Assembly (NCBI RefSeq): GCF_024385465.1
Contig: NZ_JANFLS010000005.1
Coordinates: 124,001-188,000 of the forward strand
Length of the DNA stretch: 64,000 nt
DNA from: Arthrobacter sp. zg-Y844
GTDB taxonomy: Bacteria > Actinomycetota > Actinomycetes > Actinomycetales > Micrococcaceae
Direction of reading: 5' to 3'
In this document: positions 38,133 through 45,660 of the stretch, piece by piece
How positions within the stretch are numbered: position 1 is the stretch's first letter
Layout: each line of letters begins with the position of its first letter
The notes under the pieces: generated by a model
The model's input: the letters and a program-made list of their open reading frames with translations, nothing else
What the model was told of the DNA's origin: nothing
The model's database searches: none
Made by a program: the position numbers and the translations under genes

Positions 38133-39764
38133 ATGAATGACCCGATCACCCTGAACGGCATTTCCCTCACCGCTCCCGCAGTGCGGCGGCAGGAGGAAAT
38201 CCTCACCCCGCAGGCGTTGGACTTCGTCAAGGCGCTGCACCGGGCCACGGCCACCCGCCGGCAGGAACTCCTTCAGCAGCGCCAGGCCCGCCGGACGCAG
38301 ATTTCCAACGGTGCGGACCCGACGTTCCTGCCCGAAACCCGGAACATCCGCGAGGACGACTCCTGGCAGGTAGCCCCCACGGCTCCGGGGCTGGAAGACC
38401 GGCGTGTGGAGATCACCGGCCCGGTGGACCGGAAGATGACCATCAACGCCCTGAACTCCGGTGCGAAGGTATGGCTGGCCGACATGGAGGACTCCTCCAC
38501 GCCGTCGTGGTCCAACGTCATCAACGGCCAGTTGAACCTGCGCGACGCCCTGGACCGGCGCATCGACTTCACCTCTCCGGAGGGCAAGGAATACCGGGTA
38601 CAGGGCGCCTCGCTCACCGACCTGCCCACCATCGTGGTCCGCCCCCGCGGCTGGCACCTGCCGGAAAAGCACATGCTGGTGGACAACACCCCGATCGCCG
38701 GCGGTCTCGTGGACTTCGGGCTGTACTTCTTCCACAACGCCCAGCGCCTGATCTCCCAGGGCCGCGGCCCCTACTTCTACCTGCCGAAGATTGAAAACCA
38801 CCTCGAGGCACGGCTCTGGAATGACATCTTTGTCCTGGCCCAGGACCTGCTCGGCATCCCGCAGGGAACCATCCGCGCCACGGTCCTGATCGAGACCATC
38901 ACCGCCGCGTTCGAGATGGAGGAAATCCTCTACGAACTGCGGGACCACGCTGCAGGCCTGAATGCCGGCCGCTGGGACTACATCTTCTCGGTGATCAAGA
39001 ACTTCCGGACGCGCGGACCCCGGTTCGTGTTGCCGGACCGGAACATGGTCACCATGACCGCGCCGTTCATGCGTTCCTACACCGAGCAGCTTGTCCGCGC
39101 CTGCCACCGCCGCGGCGCCCACGCTATCGGCGGCATGGCTGCCTTCATCCCGAACCGCAAGGACGCCGCAGCCAACGACGTCGCCATGGAGAAGGTGCGC
39201 GCCGACAAGACCCGCGAGGCCGGCGACGGTTTCGACGGATCCTGGGTGGCGCACCCGGACCTGGTGCCCGTGGCCATGGAGGTGTTCGACGGGGTGCTCG
39301 GCGACCGTCCCAACCAGCTGGAGAAGACCCGTGAAGACGTGGTGCCCAACGACAAGGCGCTGCTGGACATCGCTTCCACGCCCGGCGTCATCACCGAGGC
39401 CGGCATCCGCAGCAACATCGAGGTGGGCATCCGCTACATCGAGTCCTGGCTGCGGGGCAACGGTGCGGCCGCCATCAACAACCTGATGGAAGACGCCGCC
39501 ACCGCGGAAATCTCCCGCTCGCAGATCTGGCAGTGGATCCACTGCTCCGCCGTGACCGACGAGGGCGACGTTGTGACCCACCAGTGGGTGGAGGAACTGC
39601 TCGACGAGGAGTTCACGAACCTGCAGCGCTTCGAGGGCGACCGCTTCGACGATGCCCGCGAGCTTTTTGAGGAAGTTGCCTGCGGGGAACATTTCCCCAC
39701 CTTCCTCACCGTGCCGGCCTACGCCCGCTTCCTGCATGAATCGCAGGAACTGGCCGCGGCCTAA
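38133..39764 (+). CDS. aceB: Malate synthase A
   Basis: 543 residues from ATG 38133 with AAGGAG eight bases upstream; the frame opens slightly earlier with a TTG that is not preferred. Conserved blocks: VWLADMEDSSTPSW, VDFGLYFFHNAQ, IRATVLIETITAAFEMEEILYEL, GRWDYIFS, and the late catalytic-Asp region AAINNLMEDAATAEISRSQ. Role: condenses glyoxylate with acetyl-CoA to malate in the cytoplasm. Likely co-regulated with aceA by RamB. A terminator-like hairpin follows. Confidence 0.97.
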   Translation: MNDPITLNGISLTAPAVRRQEEILTPQALDFVKALHRATATRRQELLQQRQARRTQISNGADPTFLPETRNIREDDSWQVAPTAPGLEDRRVEITGPVDRKMTINALNSGAKVWLADMEDSSTPSWSNVINGQLNLRDALDRRIDFTSPEGKEYRVQGASLTDLPTIVVRPRGWHLPEKHMLVDNTPIAGGLVDFGLYFFHNAQRLISQGRGPYFYLPKIENHLEARLWNDIFVLAQDLLGIPQGTIRATVLIETITAAFEMEEILYELRDHAAGLNAGRWDYIFSVIKNFRTRGPRFVLPDRNMVTMTAPFMRSYTEQLVRACHRRGAHAIGGMAAFIPNRKDAAANDVAMEKVRADKTREAGDGFDGSWVAHPDLVPVAMEVFDGVLGDRPNQLEKTREDVVPNDKALLDIASTPGVITEAGIRSNIEVGIRYIESWLRGNGAAAINNLMEDAATAEISRSQIWQWIHCSAVTDEGDVVTHQWVEELLDEEFTNLQRFEGDRFDDARELFEEVACGEHFPTFLTVPAYARFLHESQELAAA

Positions 39765-39779
39765 CCCCTGGGGGGTGAC

Positions 39780-39868
39780 GCGGATACCGCTTCAGTATCC
39801 GCACCGGCAAGGGCCGGGAGTACTTCCGCTGGTGTTCGAACACTGCGGGAATTGCTCCCGGCCCTTTC
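39780..39868 (+). terminator. Compound hairpin region after aceB
   Basis: A small hairpin GCGGATAC...GTATCCGC (39780-39802) is followed by a long one. AAGGGCCGGGAG (39809-39820) pairs with CTCCCGGCCCTT (39855-39866), enclosing an inner palindrome around GTGTTCGAACAC. TTTCTG at the end gives a short U-tract. Confidence 0.75.
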
Positions 39869-39883
39869 TGCGTTGCACCCGAT

Positions 39884-40591
39884 ATGAAGATTGATATCTG
39901 GTCCGACATTGCCTGCCCGTGGTGCTACATCGGCAAGCGCCGCTTCGAGGCCGCCCTCGCCCGTTTCCCGCACCGGGACGAGGTGGAAGTCCACTGGCAC
40001 AGTTTCCAGCTCGATCCGTCCCTGCCCGACCACTTTGACGGCACCGAGGTCCAGTACCTCAGCGAACGCAAGGGCATCGACCCCGAACAGCTCGCCGGAA
40101 TGCTGGACCAGGTGTCGGTCCAGGCGGCGGGCGAAGGCCTGTCCTACGACTTCGATTCCCTCGTAGTGGCGAACAGCTTCTCCGCGCACCGGCTGATCCA
40201 TCTGGCCAAGGCGGAAGGCGGCCCGAAGGCTGCCGATGCCGCCAAGGAAGCACTGCTATCGGCCCATTTCGTGAAGGGAAAGGACATCGGCGCGGCAGAT
40301 GACCTGCTGGAAATCGGCACCGGCATCGGGCTGCCCGCGGACCGGGTGAAGGCCGTGCTGGCCAGTGACGAATACGCCGACGCCGTTCGCGCCGACATTG
40401 CCCAGGCCCGCTCCCTGGGGATCAGCGGCGTCCCGTTCTTCGTGCTCGATGACAAGTACGGCATTTCCGGTGCGCAGCCTGCCGACTTGTTTGCCTCCGC
40501 CCTGGAACAGGCCTGGCAGGAATCGCACCCGCTGGTTCACCTGACACCGAAGTCGGCGGACGGACCTGCCTGCGGACCTGACGGCTGCTAG
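39884..40591 (+). CDS. DsbA-family oxidoreductase, FrnE-like
   Basis: 235 residues, no signal peptide, so cytoplasmic. Thioredoxin-fold active site CPWC in DIACPWCYIGKRRFE (residues about 8-22). Later DsbA/FrnE blocks are NSFSAHRLIHLAK, FVKGKDIG and the cis-Pro region GISGVPFFVLDD. A C-terminal GPACGPDGC adds further cysteines. Role: disulfide oxidoreductase or isomerase, or 2-hydroxychromene-2-carboxylate isomerase-like. Convergent with and overlapping the M1 peptidase gene by 4 bp. Confidence 0.92.
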   Translation: MKIDIWSDIACPWCYIGKRRFEAALARFPHRDEVEVHWHSFQLDPSLPDHFDGTEVQYLSERKGIDPEQLAGMLDQVSVQAAGEGLSYDFDSLVVANSFSAHRLIHLAKAEGGPKAADAAKEALLSAHFVKGKDIGAADDLLEIGTGIGLPADRVKAVLASDEYADAVRADIAQARSLGISGVPFFVLDDKYGISGAQPADLFASALEQAWQESHPLVHLTPKSADGPACGPDGC

Positions 40592-41940
40592 GCCCTGAAG
40601 ACGGCTGCCGGGACCGTGGGTTCGAACAGCCACGGTCCCAGCAGCCCGCCGGCCGAGACACCGGCAGCGGCATATGCCTTGTCGGCGAGGTCCAAAAAGT
40701 CAGAAGTACCGGCACAACCGTGCCGGTACTTCTGCGTCCACTCCTGCAGCAGCTCGAAGAAGATCCCGTCGCCGGCGCTGCGCCGCAGGACATGCAGGGT
40801 CAACGCTCCGCGCCGGTAAACCCGTTCATCGAACATGGCCGCCGGCCCGGGATCGGCCAGCTGCAGGTCCTGCCGCTGGTGCCGCAGCCACTCCAGGTCG
40901 GCCGCGGCCCGCTGGTCGCTGCCGGCGCCGTCGGCCGCCTCCGACCACAGCCACTCCGCGTAGGTTGCGAAACCCTCGTGCAGCCAGATATCCCGCCAGC
41001 TGCCCGCCGTGACCGAATTGCCGAACCACTGATGCGCAAGTTCGTGAGCCACCAAAGACGCCGACCCCGAATCCAGGTGGTTGCATCCGAAGATCGACAC
41101 CGACTGCGCCTCCAAAGGGATCTCCAACTCGTCGTCGGTCACCACCACCGTGTACCGGCCGAAGGGATAGGGCCCGAACCGGGAGGTAAACAGGGTCATC
41201 ATGGCGTCCTGCCGGGACAGCGCGGCACTCGCGCGGTCGGTCAGGGACGGGGGCGCAACGACGGACTGCGGTACGTCGCCGGGCAGTTCCAGGTACTCGT
41301 ACCGGCCAATCTGGACCGTCGCCAAATAGCTGGACATGGGGTCGGGTTGTTCGAAGACCCAGGTCTCCCGGCCGCGGCGGTCTTCGCGGGAGACCAGCTC
41401 TCCGTTGCACGTCACCCGGTAGCCGGACTCCACCGTCACGCTGATCCGATACCGCGCTTTGTCCGCCGGCAGGTCGTTACAGGGAAACCAGGACGGAGCT
41501 CCGGTCGGCTGTCCGGCAACGAGGGCGCCGTCGGTCAATTCCTCCCAGCCGATGTCTCCCCACAGGCCGTTGCCCGCACGCGGCTTGCCCCGGTAGCGGA
41601 TGCCCAGCCGAAACGTGTCACCGGCCTTCAGCTCCCGACTGGGCGTGATCGCCAGTTTGCCGCGTCGCTGCCGGAAGGAACGGACGTCCACCGGAGTTCC
41701 GGCGCACCAAAGCAGGACTTCTTCCACCCGCATCGGCCGGTCCAGGTCCAGGATGAGCTGTTCAATGTCGACCAGGGCCGAGCCGGCGAGGCGCGCCTGC
41801 CCCTTGAGCCGGTTGGGGCCGACGTCGTAATCCAGTGTCAGGTCATACTCGGTGATGCTCAGGTCCGTGGAGCCTGACGCGGGGGTATAGGGATCGGGCG
41901 CGTGGTGCTGGTGTTGGTGGTGGGATCCGGTCGGCCACAT
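40588..41940 (-). CDS. Short M1-family zinc metallopeptidase
   Basis: 450 residues from ATG 41940, which has AGGA upstream; GTG 41976 and ATG 41949 are alternatives. Zinc site HELAHQWFGNSV plus, after exactly 18 residues, the third ligand in WLHEGFATY (HEXXH-X18-E). The usual GXMEN exopeptidase motif is replaced by a stretch reading EIPLEAQS. It is about half the length of PepN, lacking the C-terminal helical domain. The N-terminus has a His-rich patch HHQHQHH. It is the last gene in a same-strand series below the Pls-type synthetase. I recall epsilon-polylysine-degrading enzymes of Streptomyces being Zn aminopeptidases, so a depolymerase role is a hypothesis. Confidence 0.9.
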   Translation of the reverse strand: MWPTGSHHQHQHHAPDPYTPASGSTDLSITEYDLTLDYDVGPNRLKGQARLAGSALVDIEQLILDLDRPMRVEEVLLWCAGTPVDVRSFRQRRGKLAITPSRELKAGDTFRLGIRYRGKPRAGNGLWGDIGWEELTDGALVAGQPTGAPSWFPCNDLPADKARYRISVTVESGYRVTCNGELVSREDRRGRETWVFEQPDPMSSYLATVQIGRYEYLELPGDVPQSVVAPPSLTDRASAALSRQDAMMTLFTSRFGPYPFGRYTVVVTDDELEIPLEAQSVSIFGCNHLDSGSASLVAHELAHQWFGNSVTAGSWRDIWLHEGFATYAEWLWSEAADGAGSDQRAAADLEWLRHQRQDLQLADPGPAAMFDERVYRRGALTLHVLRRSAGDGIFFELLQEWTQKYRHGCAGTSDFLDLADKAYAAAGVSAGGLLGPWLFEPTVPAAVFRA

Positions 41941-41997
41941 GGCGGACATCCTGACACGGCGCAGCGTTTTCGCCACGGGTAGCTCCGGGAACCGGCC

Positions 41998-42189
41998 TTA
42001 GTTTTCAGCGTCCCGGGCGTATTGGCGCCAGCGCTGCCGGTCCGCTTCGGGCAGGTCCTCCCAATCGGGTGCCGGGGGCATCCACAACCCGGGGAGCAGC
42101 GCCGCCCGTTCCTCGTACAGCAACCTGCCCTCGTCGGCTGCGTCGGGGTCCGTCCAGGCCGTCCCGTCGCCGGCAGGTGTTTCGCTCAC
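41998..42189 (-). CDS. Small acidic protein between the synthetase operon and the M1 peptidase
   Basis: 63 residues from GTG, rich in Asp/Glu and Trp (five Trp, including WEDLPEADRQRWRQYA). It probably holds one C-terminal helix. TAGAGT lies exactly 6 nt before the GTG, a sign that it is really expressed. It lies 32 bp after the L,D-transpeptidase-like gene and just before the M1 gene on the same strand. No known family recognised. Confidence 0.65.
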   Translation of the reverse strand: MSETPAGDGTAWTDPDAADEGRLLYEERAALLPGLWMPPAPDWEDLPEADRQRWRQYARDAEN

Positions 42190-42195
42190 GCTTAA

Positions 42196-42201
42196 ACTCT
42201 A
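42196..42201 (-). promoter_or_regulatory. -10 hexamer of a putative leaderless promoter (63-residue protein)
   Basis: TAGAGT, TTAAGC, GTG 42189 on the minus strand. Confidence 0.55.
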
Positions 42202-42221
42202 AGCGACACCGCAAAAACGCA

Positions 42222-43316
42222 TCAGGGATTATGTGAAGAAACATCCTCCCGCGGTTTCCCTTCGCGCCCGCTCTCCAGCGGGCGGTCCCGTGTTCGGTCC
42301 AGCAGCCGGGGGTCTTCCGCCGGTGGGGACCACCCCGTATGGGTCCGTGGTCTTGCCGCAGCCTGGCGGTCCGACGCCGCCGTCTTGGCGAGTGTGCCGG
42401 CGCCGGGCGGCGAGCCCCGCGGCGTCCGCCGACGCCCGGCCCTTTTGAGCGCCAGCCGGATCAGCAGCCCCAGCGCCGCCAGTACGCCGAGGGTCGTCAG
42501 CGTGCCGGTCAGCGTCTCCAGCCTGTGCTCGACTGCCGCTGCCTTCTCTTCGGCCCGTGCGGCAGCGGCGGCAGCTTCGGAGGCGGCACTGGACGCCGTG
42601 AAAACGTCTTCCACGGTCCCCATAACGATGCGGTCGCCCGGGACGGCCCTGCGCAGCAACCGTGTGACCGTGGCCAGGTCCGTGGAAATGCATCCCCACG
42701 TTGGTGCGTACCCGGCATGGAAGAAGATCGCGAAGGAGGCACCCTGCCGGGTCGGCATATCCGGCGGGCGGTTCCAATTGATCACGGCTGCCTGTTCATA
42801 GAGGCCCTGCTCCATGTACCGCCAAAGGTTTTCGTCTGCTCCTCCACCTTCCCCTTCGAAGTACTGGTTATAGGTCTCTCCGTGCTGTCCGCCCCACCGG
42901 GAGGATGGTTTCAGCTCGTGATATTCCAGTTCAGTGCCCGGGTTGCTGCGGCCGAGCGCCTCGGTGAAGCTGAAGGACCCGGTCGGTGAATACAAGGTGT
43001 TCTCCCACATGCTGCCCGGGGGTGCAAAGCCGTTGCGGCCGCTGAAGCCCCAGGACTGCCATTCCTGCACATAGCCCCCGTCCTCGAAGACGCAGCCGGT
43101 GAGGCGGGTTTCCGCAGCTCCGTACTTTTCAGCCGTCGCGAAAGTGACGCGCTTGGCTTTCTGGACGGAGTAGCGGACCTCCCCCGCGTTGAGCCTCGCA
43201 CACGGGTCGTGCTCCTGCTCCGCGCCGGCGGCCGGCAGCGGAGGCAGCAAAAGGGCGGCAAGCAGCACCGAAGCTGCCGCAAGCCCGAAACGGCGTGCAC
43301 GACTCAACAGCATCAA
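42222..43316 (-). CDS. Membrane-anchored L,D-transpeptidase-like (YkuD-type) protein
   Basis: 364 residues. Signal peptide (RFGLAAASVLLAALLLPPLPAAGA), then a mature domain ending in the YkuD-like catalytic block FAIFFHAGYAPTWGCIS (about residues 195-211), with His and Cys, followed by DRIVMG. This matches the His...Gly-Cys pattern of L,D-transpeptidases, although the SHGC core is replaced by TWGC. An Ala/Glu-rich coiled coil (about 240-265), a membrane span (LTTLGVLAALGLLIRLAL) and a long basic cytoplasmic tail follow. Its start overlaps the acetyltransferase stop by 4 bp. Role inferred: a cross-link or attachment reaction at the wall. Confidence 0.78.
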   Translation of the reverse strand: MMLLSRARRFGLAAASVLLAALLLPPLPAAGAEQEHDPCARLNAGEVRYSVQKAKRVTFATAEKYGAAETRLTGCVFEDGGYVQEWQSWGFSGRNGFAPPGSMWENTLYSPTGSFSFTEALGRSNPGTELEYHELKPSSRWGGQHGETYNQYFEGEGGGADENLWRYMEQGLYEQAAVINWNRPPDMPTRQGASFAIFFHAGYAPTWGCISTDLATVTRLLRRAVPGDRIVMGTVEDVFTASSAASEAAAAAARAEEKAAAVEHRLETLTGTLTTLGVLAALGLLIRLALKRAGRRRTPRGSPPGAGTLAKTAASDRQAAARPRTHTGWSPPAEDPRLLDRTRDRPLESGREGKPREDVSSHNP

Positions 43317-44677
43317 CTGCGCTGACGGGACCGGTGACGGGCCCGGCCTTCCGGCTCCGGCGGAGCCGGCGGATAGGGCGGGGCGGGTGGGTACGCCACC
43401 TCGCGCGGTGCCGACGAGGACGGGGCAGCCGGCTCAGCCGGCGTTCCCGCAGCCGCTGGGGCAGCCGTTGTCGGCGACGTCCGGCTCTTCCGCTGGCCTC
43501 CGGCGCGCTCCAGGTATCTGTTCCGCGCCCACTTCGAGGCTTCGGCAACTCCCTTCTCCAGCGGCCCCTGGGCGGCGTACCGCAGCCAGATGGCGGCGAA
43601 AGCCGAAAGGATGGCCAGCTGGAGAATCATTGCCGGCACTGGCTGGTCCGCCAGCAGCCCGGTAGCCAGGAGTATCAGGTGCAGGGAGTACAGGGTCAGG
43701 GTCATCTTTCCCAACAGGGCCAAGGGCTGCAGGAGCCGCCCGCTTGCCCGCCCCAGCAGCAGCAGGACCGCCAGGAACGCCGCCGAGGTGCCGATGGTGT
43801 TGGCCAGCACCAACGGCGTACTGGAGTAGGGGGCCAAGGAGGCGAGCCACCACCACGAATCTGTCGGCATCACCGGGTCCGGCCCCCAGATCAGTATCTC
43901 TTCAACGGTGTCCTCGGGGGCCGAGGACCATACCGACGTCGTGTCCACCAGATGTTGCCGTCCGCCGAAGGGGCCGAGGATGAGGGCGGAAAGGACTGCT
44001 GTTGCAAGGGCAAGGCCGATGCCGGCCGCCAGCAGCCGAATCTGCACCACCCGTTCGGCCAGGTCCAGCCGCCCGATGGCCAATCCGACGCAGACGTACG
44101 CCATCCAAGGCAGTGCGGGATACGTGCCCGAGAGAAGGACCTGGCCAAGGACACCGCCGGGGGCTTCGACGAGCGTGGTGAAGGTGGGTTCCACTCCAAG
44201 CATGTCCGGCAGCACATCCCTGGTGGCGTGCATCAGGATGGGGCCGGCGGCAGCGATACCTGCAGCAAGAACCAGCAGGGTCCGCACGCGCAGCCCGAGC
44301 AGTGGAAGGGCGAGCAGGAACATCACTCCGTAATAGACGAGGATCACCTGGGCGTTGATGGCGAGGTAGCCGAGAAACAGCCCGATGACGGTGATGAGGG
44401 CAGCGCGCACCGCAAGTCCGTATCGGACGGCAGCCATCTCCCGTCCCCGCGGCGGGTGCTTGCCGCCTGACATAAAGGCCAGCGATATCCCGGCTAGCAG
44501 TGCAAAAAGTGCGGCTCCTCGGCCGGCGAACAGAAGCCAGGTGAGCGTGGGTGCGAACTCCTCGTTCCAGGCGGGCAGGATGTGGATTGCCATCATGGCA
44601 ATCAGCGCCGCTCCCCGGGCAGCATCGACACCGGTGACCCGCCGTTTGCCCACCCCTGCCAGAGCCGACCCGCTCAT
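43313..44677 (-). CDS. HGSNAT/DUF1624-DUF418-like membrane acetyltransferase, copy A
   Basis: 454 residues from ATG 44677 (AAAGGGGG upstream; the frame is open further but would run into dapA). Starts with the family block VDAARGAALIAMMAIHILPAW, which holds a conserved His. About ten membrane segments follow, with GTYPALPWMAY, DSWWWLASLAPYS and MTLTLYSLHLILLATG, and a long Pro/Ala-rich cytoplasmic tail (residues about 390-454). Related proteins transfer acetyl groups from acetyl-CoA across the membrane to amino groups. Coupled to dapA (14 bp) and the L,D-transpeptidase gene (4-bp overlap). A paralogue is at 50099-51283. Confidence 0.82.
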   Translation of the reverse strand: MSGSALAGVGKRRVTGVDAARGAALIAMMAIHILPAWNEEFAPTLTWLLFAGRGAALFALLAGISLAFMSGGKHPPRGREMAAVRYGLAVRAALITVIGLFLGYLAINAQVILVYYGVMFLLALPLLGLRVRTLLVLAAGIAAAGPILMHATRDVLPDMLGVEPTFTTLVEAPGGVLGQVLLSGTYPALPWMAYVCVGLAIGRLDLAERVVQIRLLAAGIGLALATAVLSALILGPFGGRQHLVDTTSVWSSAPEDTVEEILIWGPDPVMPTDSWWWLASLAPYSSTPLVLANTIGTSAAFLAVLLLLGRASGRLLQPLALLGKMTLTLYSLHLILLATGLLADQPVPAMILQLAILSAFAAIWLRYAAQGPLEKGVAEASKWARNRYLERAGGQRKSRTSPTTAAPAAAGTPAEPAAPSSSAPREVAYPPAPPYPPAPPEPEGRARHRSRQRS

Positions 44678-44691
44678 GCTTCCCCCTTTGT

Positions 44692-45660
44692 TCAATGCGC
44701 CCGTGCCAGAGTTTCGGGGAGTGCGGGGGCGGGCGCAAGCGTAGTCGGCAATCCCGCGGCGGCGAGGTCCGCCACAAGCAGTTCGGTCTCCTCTTCGCTC
44801 AGGTCCGTCAGCGGCCCCCTGACGGGGCCGGCGGGCAGCCCCAGTTTCCGAAGCGCTGCCTTGGCCGATGCCGCGCCGGGGCACCGGAACATACCGGTGT
44901 AGATCGGCAGCAGGTCACGGTGAATCCGCAGCGCGTCATCCACCCGGCCCTGCCGGTACGCGACTGTCAGGGCACGCAGCCGGTCAGCGGCGACGTGTCC
45001 GACCACCGAAACGACGCCGACGGCACCAACGGACATCAGGGGCAGATTCAATGCGTCATCACCCGAGTAATAGACCAGCTCGCTGTGCTTCATGACCCAG
45101 GATGAGGATACGAGATCCCCCTTGGCGTCCTTCACCGCAACGATGTTCGGATGGCGGCCGGCCGCCACCAAGGTTTCGGGGGCGATTGCGACGCCGGTGC
45201 GGGCAGGGATGTCGTAGAGCATCACCGGCAGGTCGGTGCTGTCGGCAATGGCTTCGAAGTGGCGCAGCAGGCCTTTTTGCGTGGGGCGTGAATAGTACGG
45301 GGCAACCACCAGCAGCCCGTCTGCCTTCTGTTCGGCCGCGGCCCGAGCCAGCTCGATGCTGTGCCGTGTGTCGGTGGAGCCCACTCCGGCGATAACCCGC
45401 CGCTCGGTGCCCGCGGTGACCCGCTTGGCGGAATGGATCATCGACGCTTTTTCCCAGTCCGAGGTTGCGAAGGACTCCCCGGTGGTGCCGTTGACCACCA
45501 CGCCGTCATTCCAGCCGGTCCGCAGCAGCCATCGGGCCAGCTCCTCGGCGCCGGTCTGGTCCAGTTGGCCGCGTTCGTCCATGGGCGTGACCATTGCGGT
45601 CAGCACGGTGCCGAACCGCCGGGAGACCGTTGTCCCTGCGTTGTCCGTAGATGTACTCAT
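44692..45660 (-). CDS. dapA: 4-hydroxy-tetrahydrodipicolinate synthase family (DapA)
   Basis: 322 residues of the DHDPS/NAL barrel. Active-site residues are intact: GTTGES (Thr-Thr), the APYYSRPTQ tyrosine, LYDIPARTG (Tyr and Arg) and the Schiff-base Lys in VAVKDAKGD. By alignment with E. coli DapA, the lysine-feedback residues Ala49, His53, His56, Asn80 and Glu84 appear as Phe, Asp, Lys, Thr and His, so it is probably not inhibited by lysine, as in Corynebacterium. Its start overlaps the Pls-type synthetase stop (ATGA), with AGGAGCAGGA inside that gene. Inferred role: dedicated precursor supply. Confidence 0.9.
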   Translation of the reverse strand: MSTSTDNAGTTVSRRFGTVLTAMVTPMDERGQLDQTGAEELARWLLRTGWNDGVVVNGTTGESFATSDWEKASMIHSAKRVTAGTERRVIAGVGSTDTRHSIELARAAAEQKADGLLVVAPYYSRPTQKGLLRHFEAIADSTDLPVMLYDIPARTGVAIAPETLVAAGRHPNIVAVKDAKGDLVSSSWVMKHSELVYYSGDDALNLPLMSVGAVGVVSVVGHVAADRLRALTVAYRQGRVDDALRIHRDLLPIYTGMFRCPGAASAKAALRKLGLPAGPVRGPLTDLSEEETELLVADLAAAGLPTTLAPAPALPETLARAH

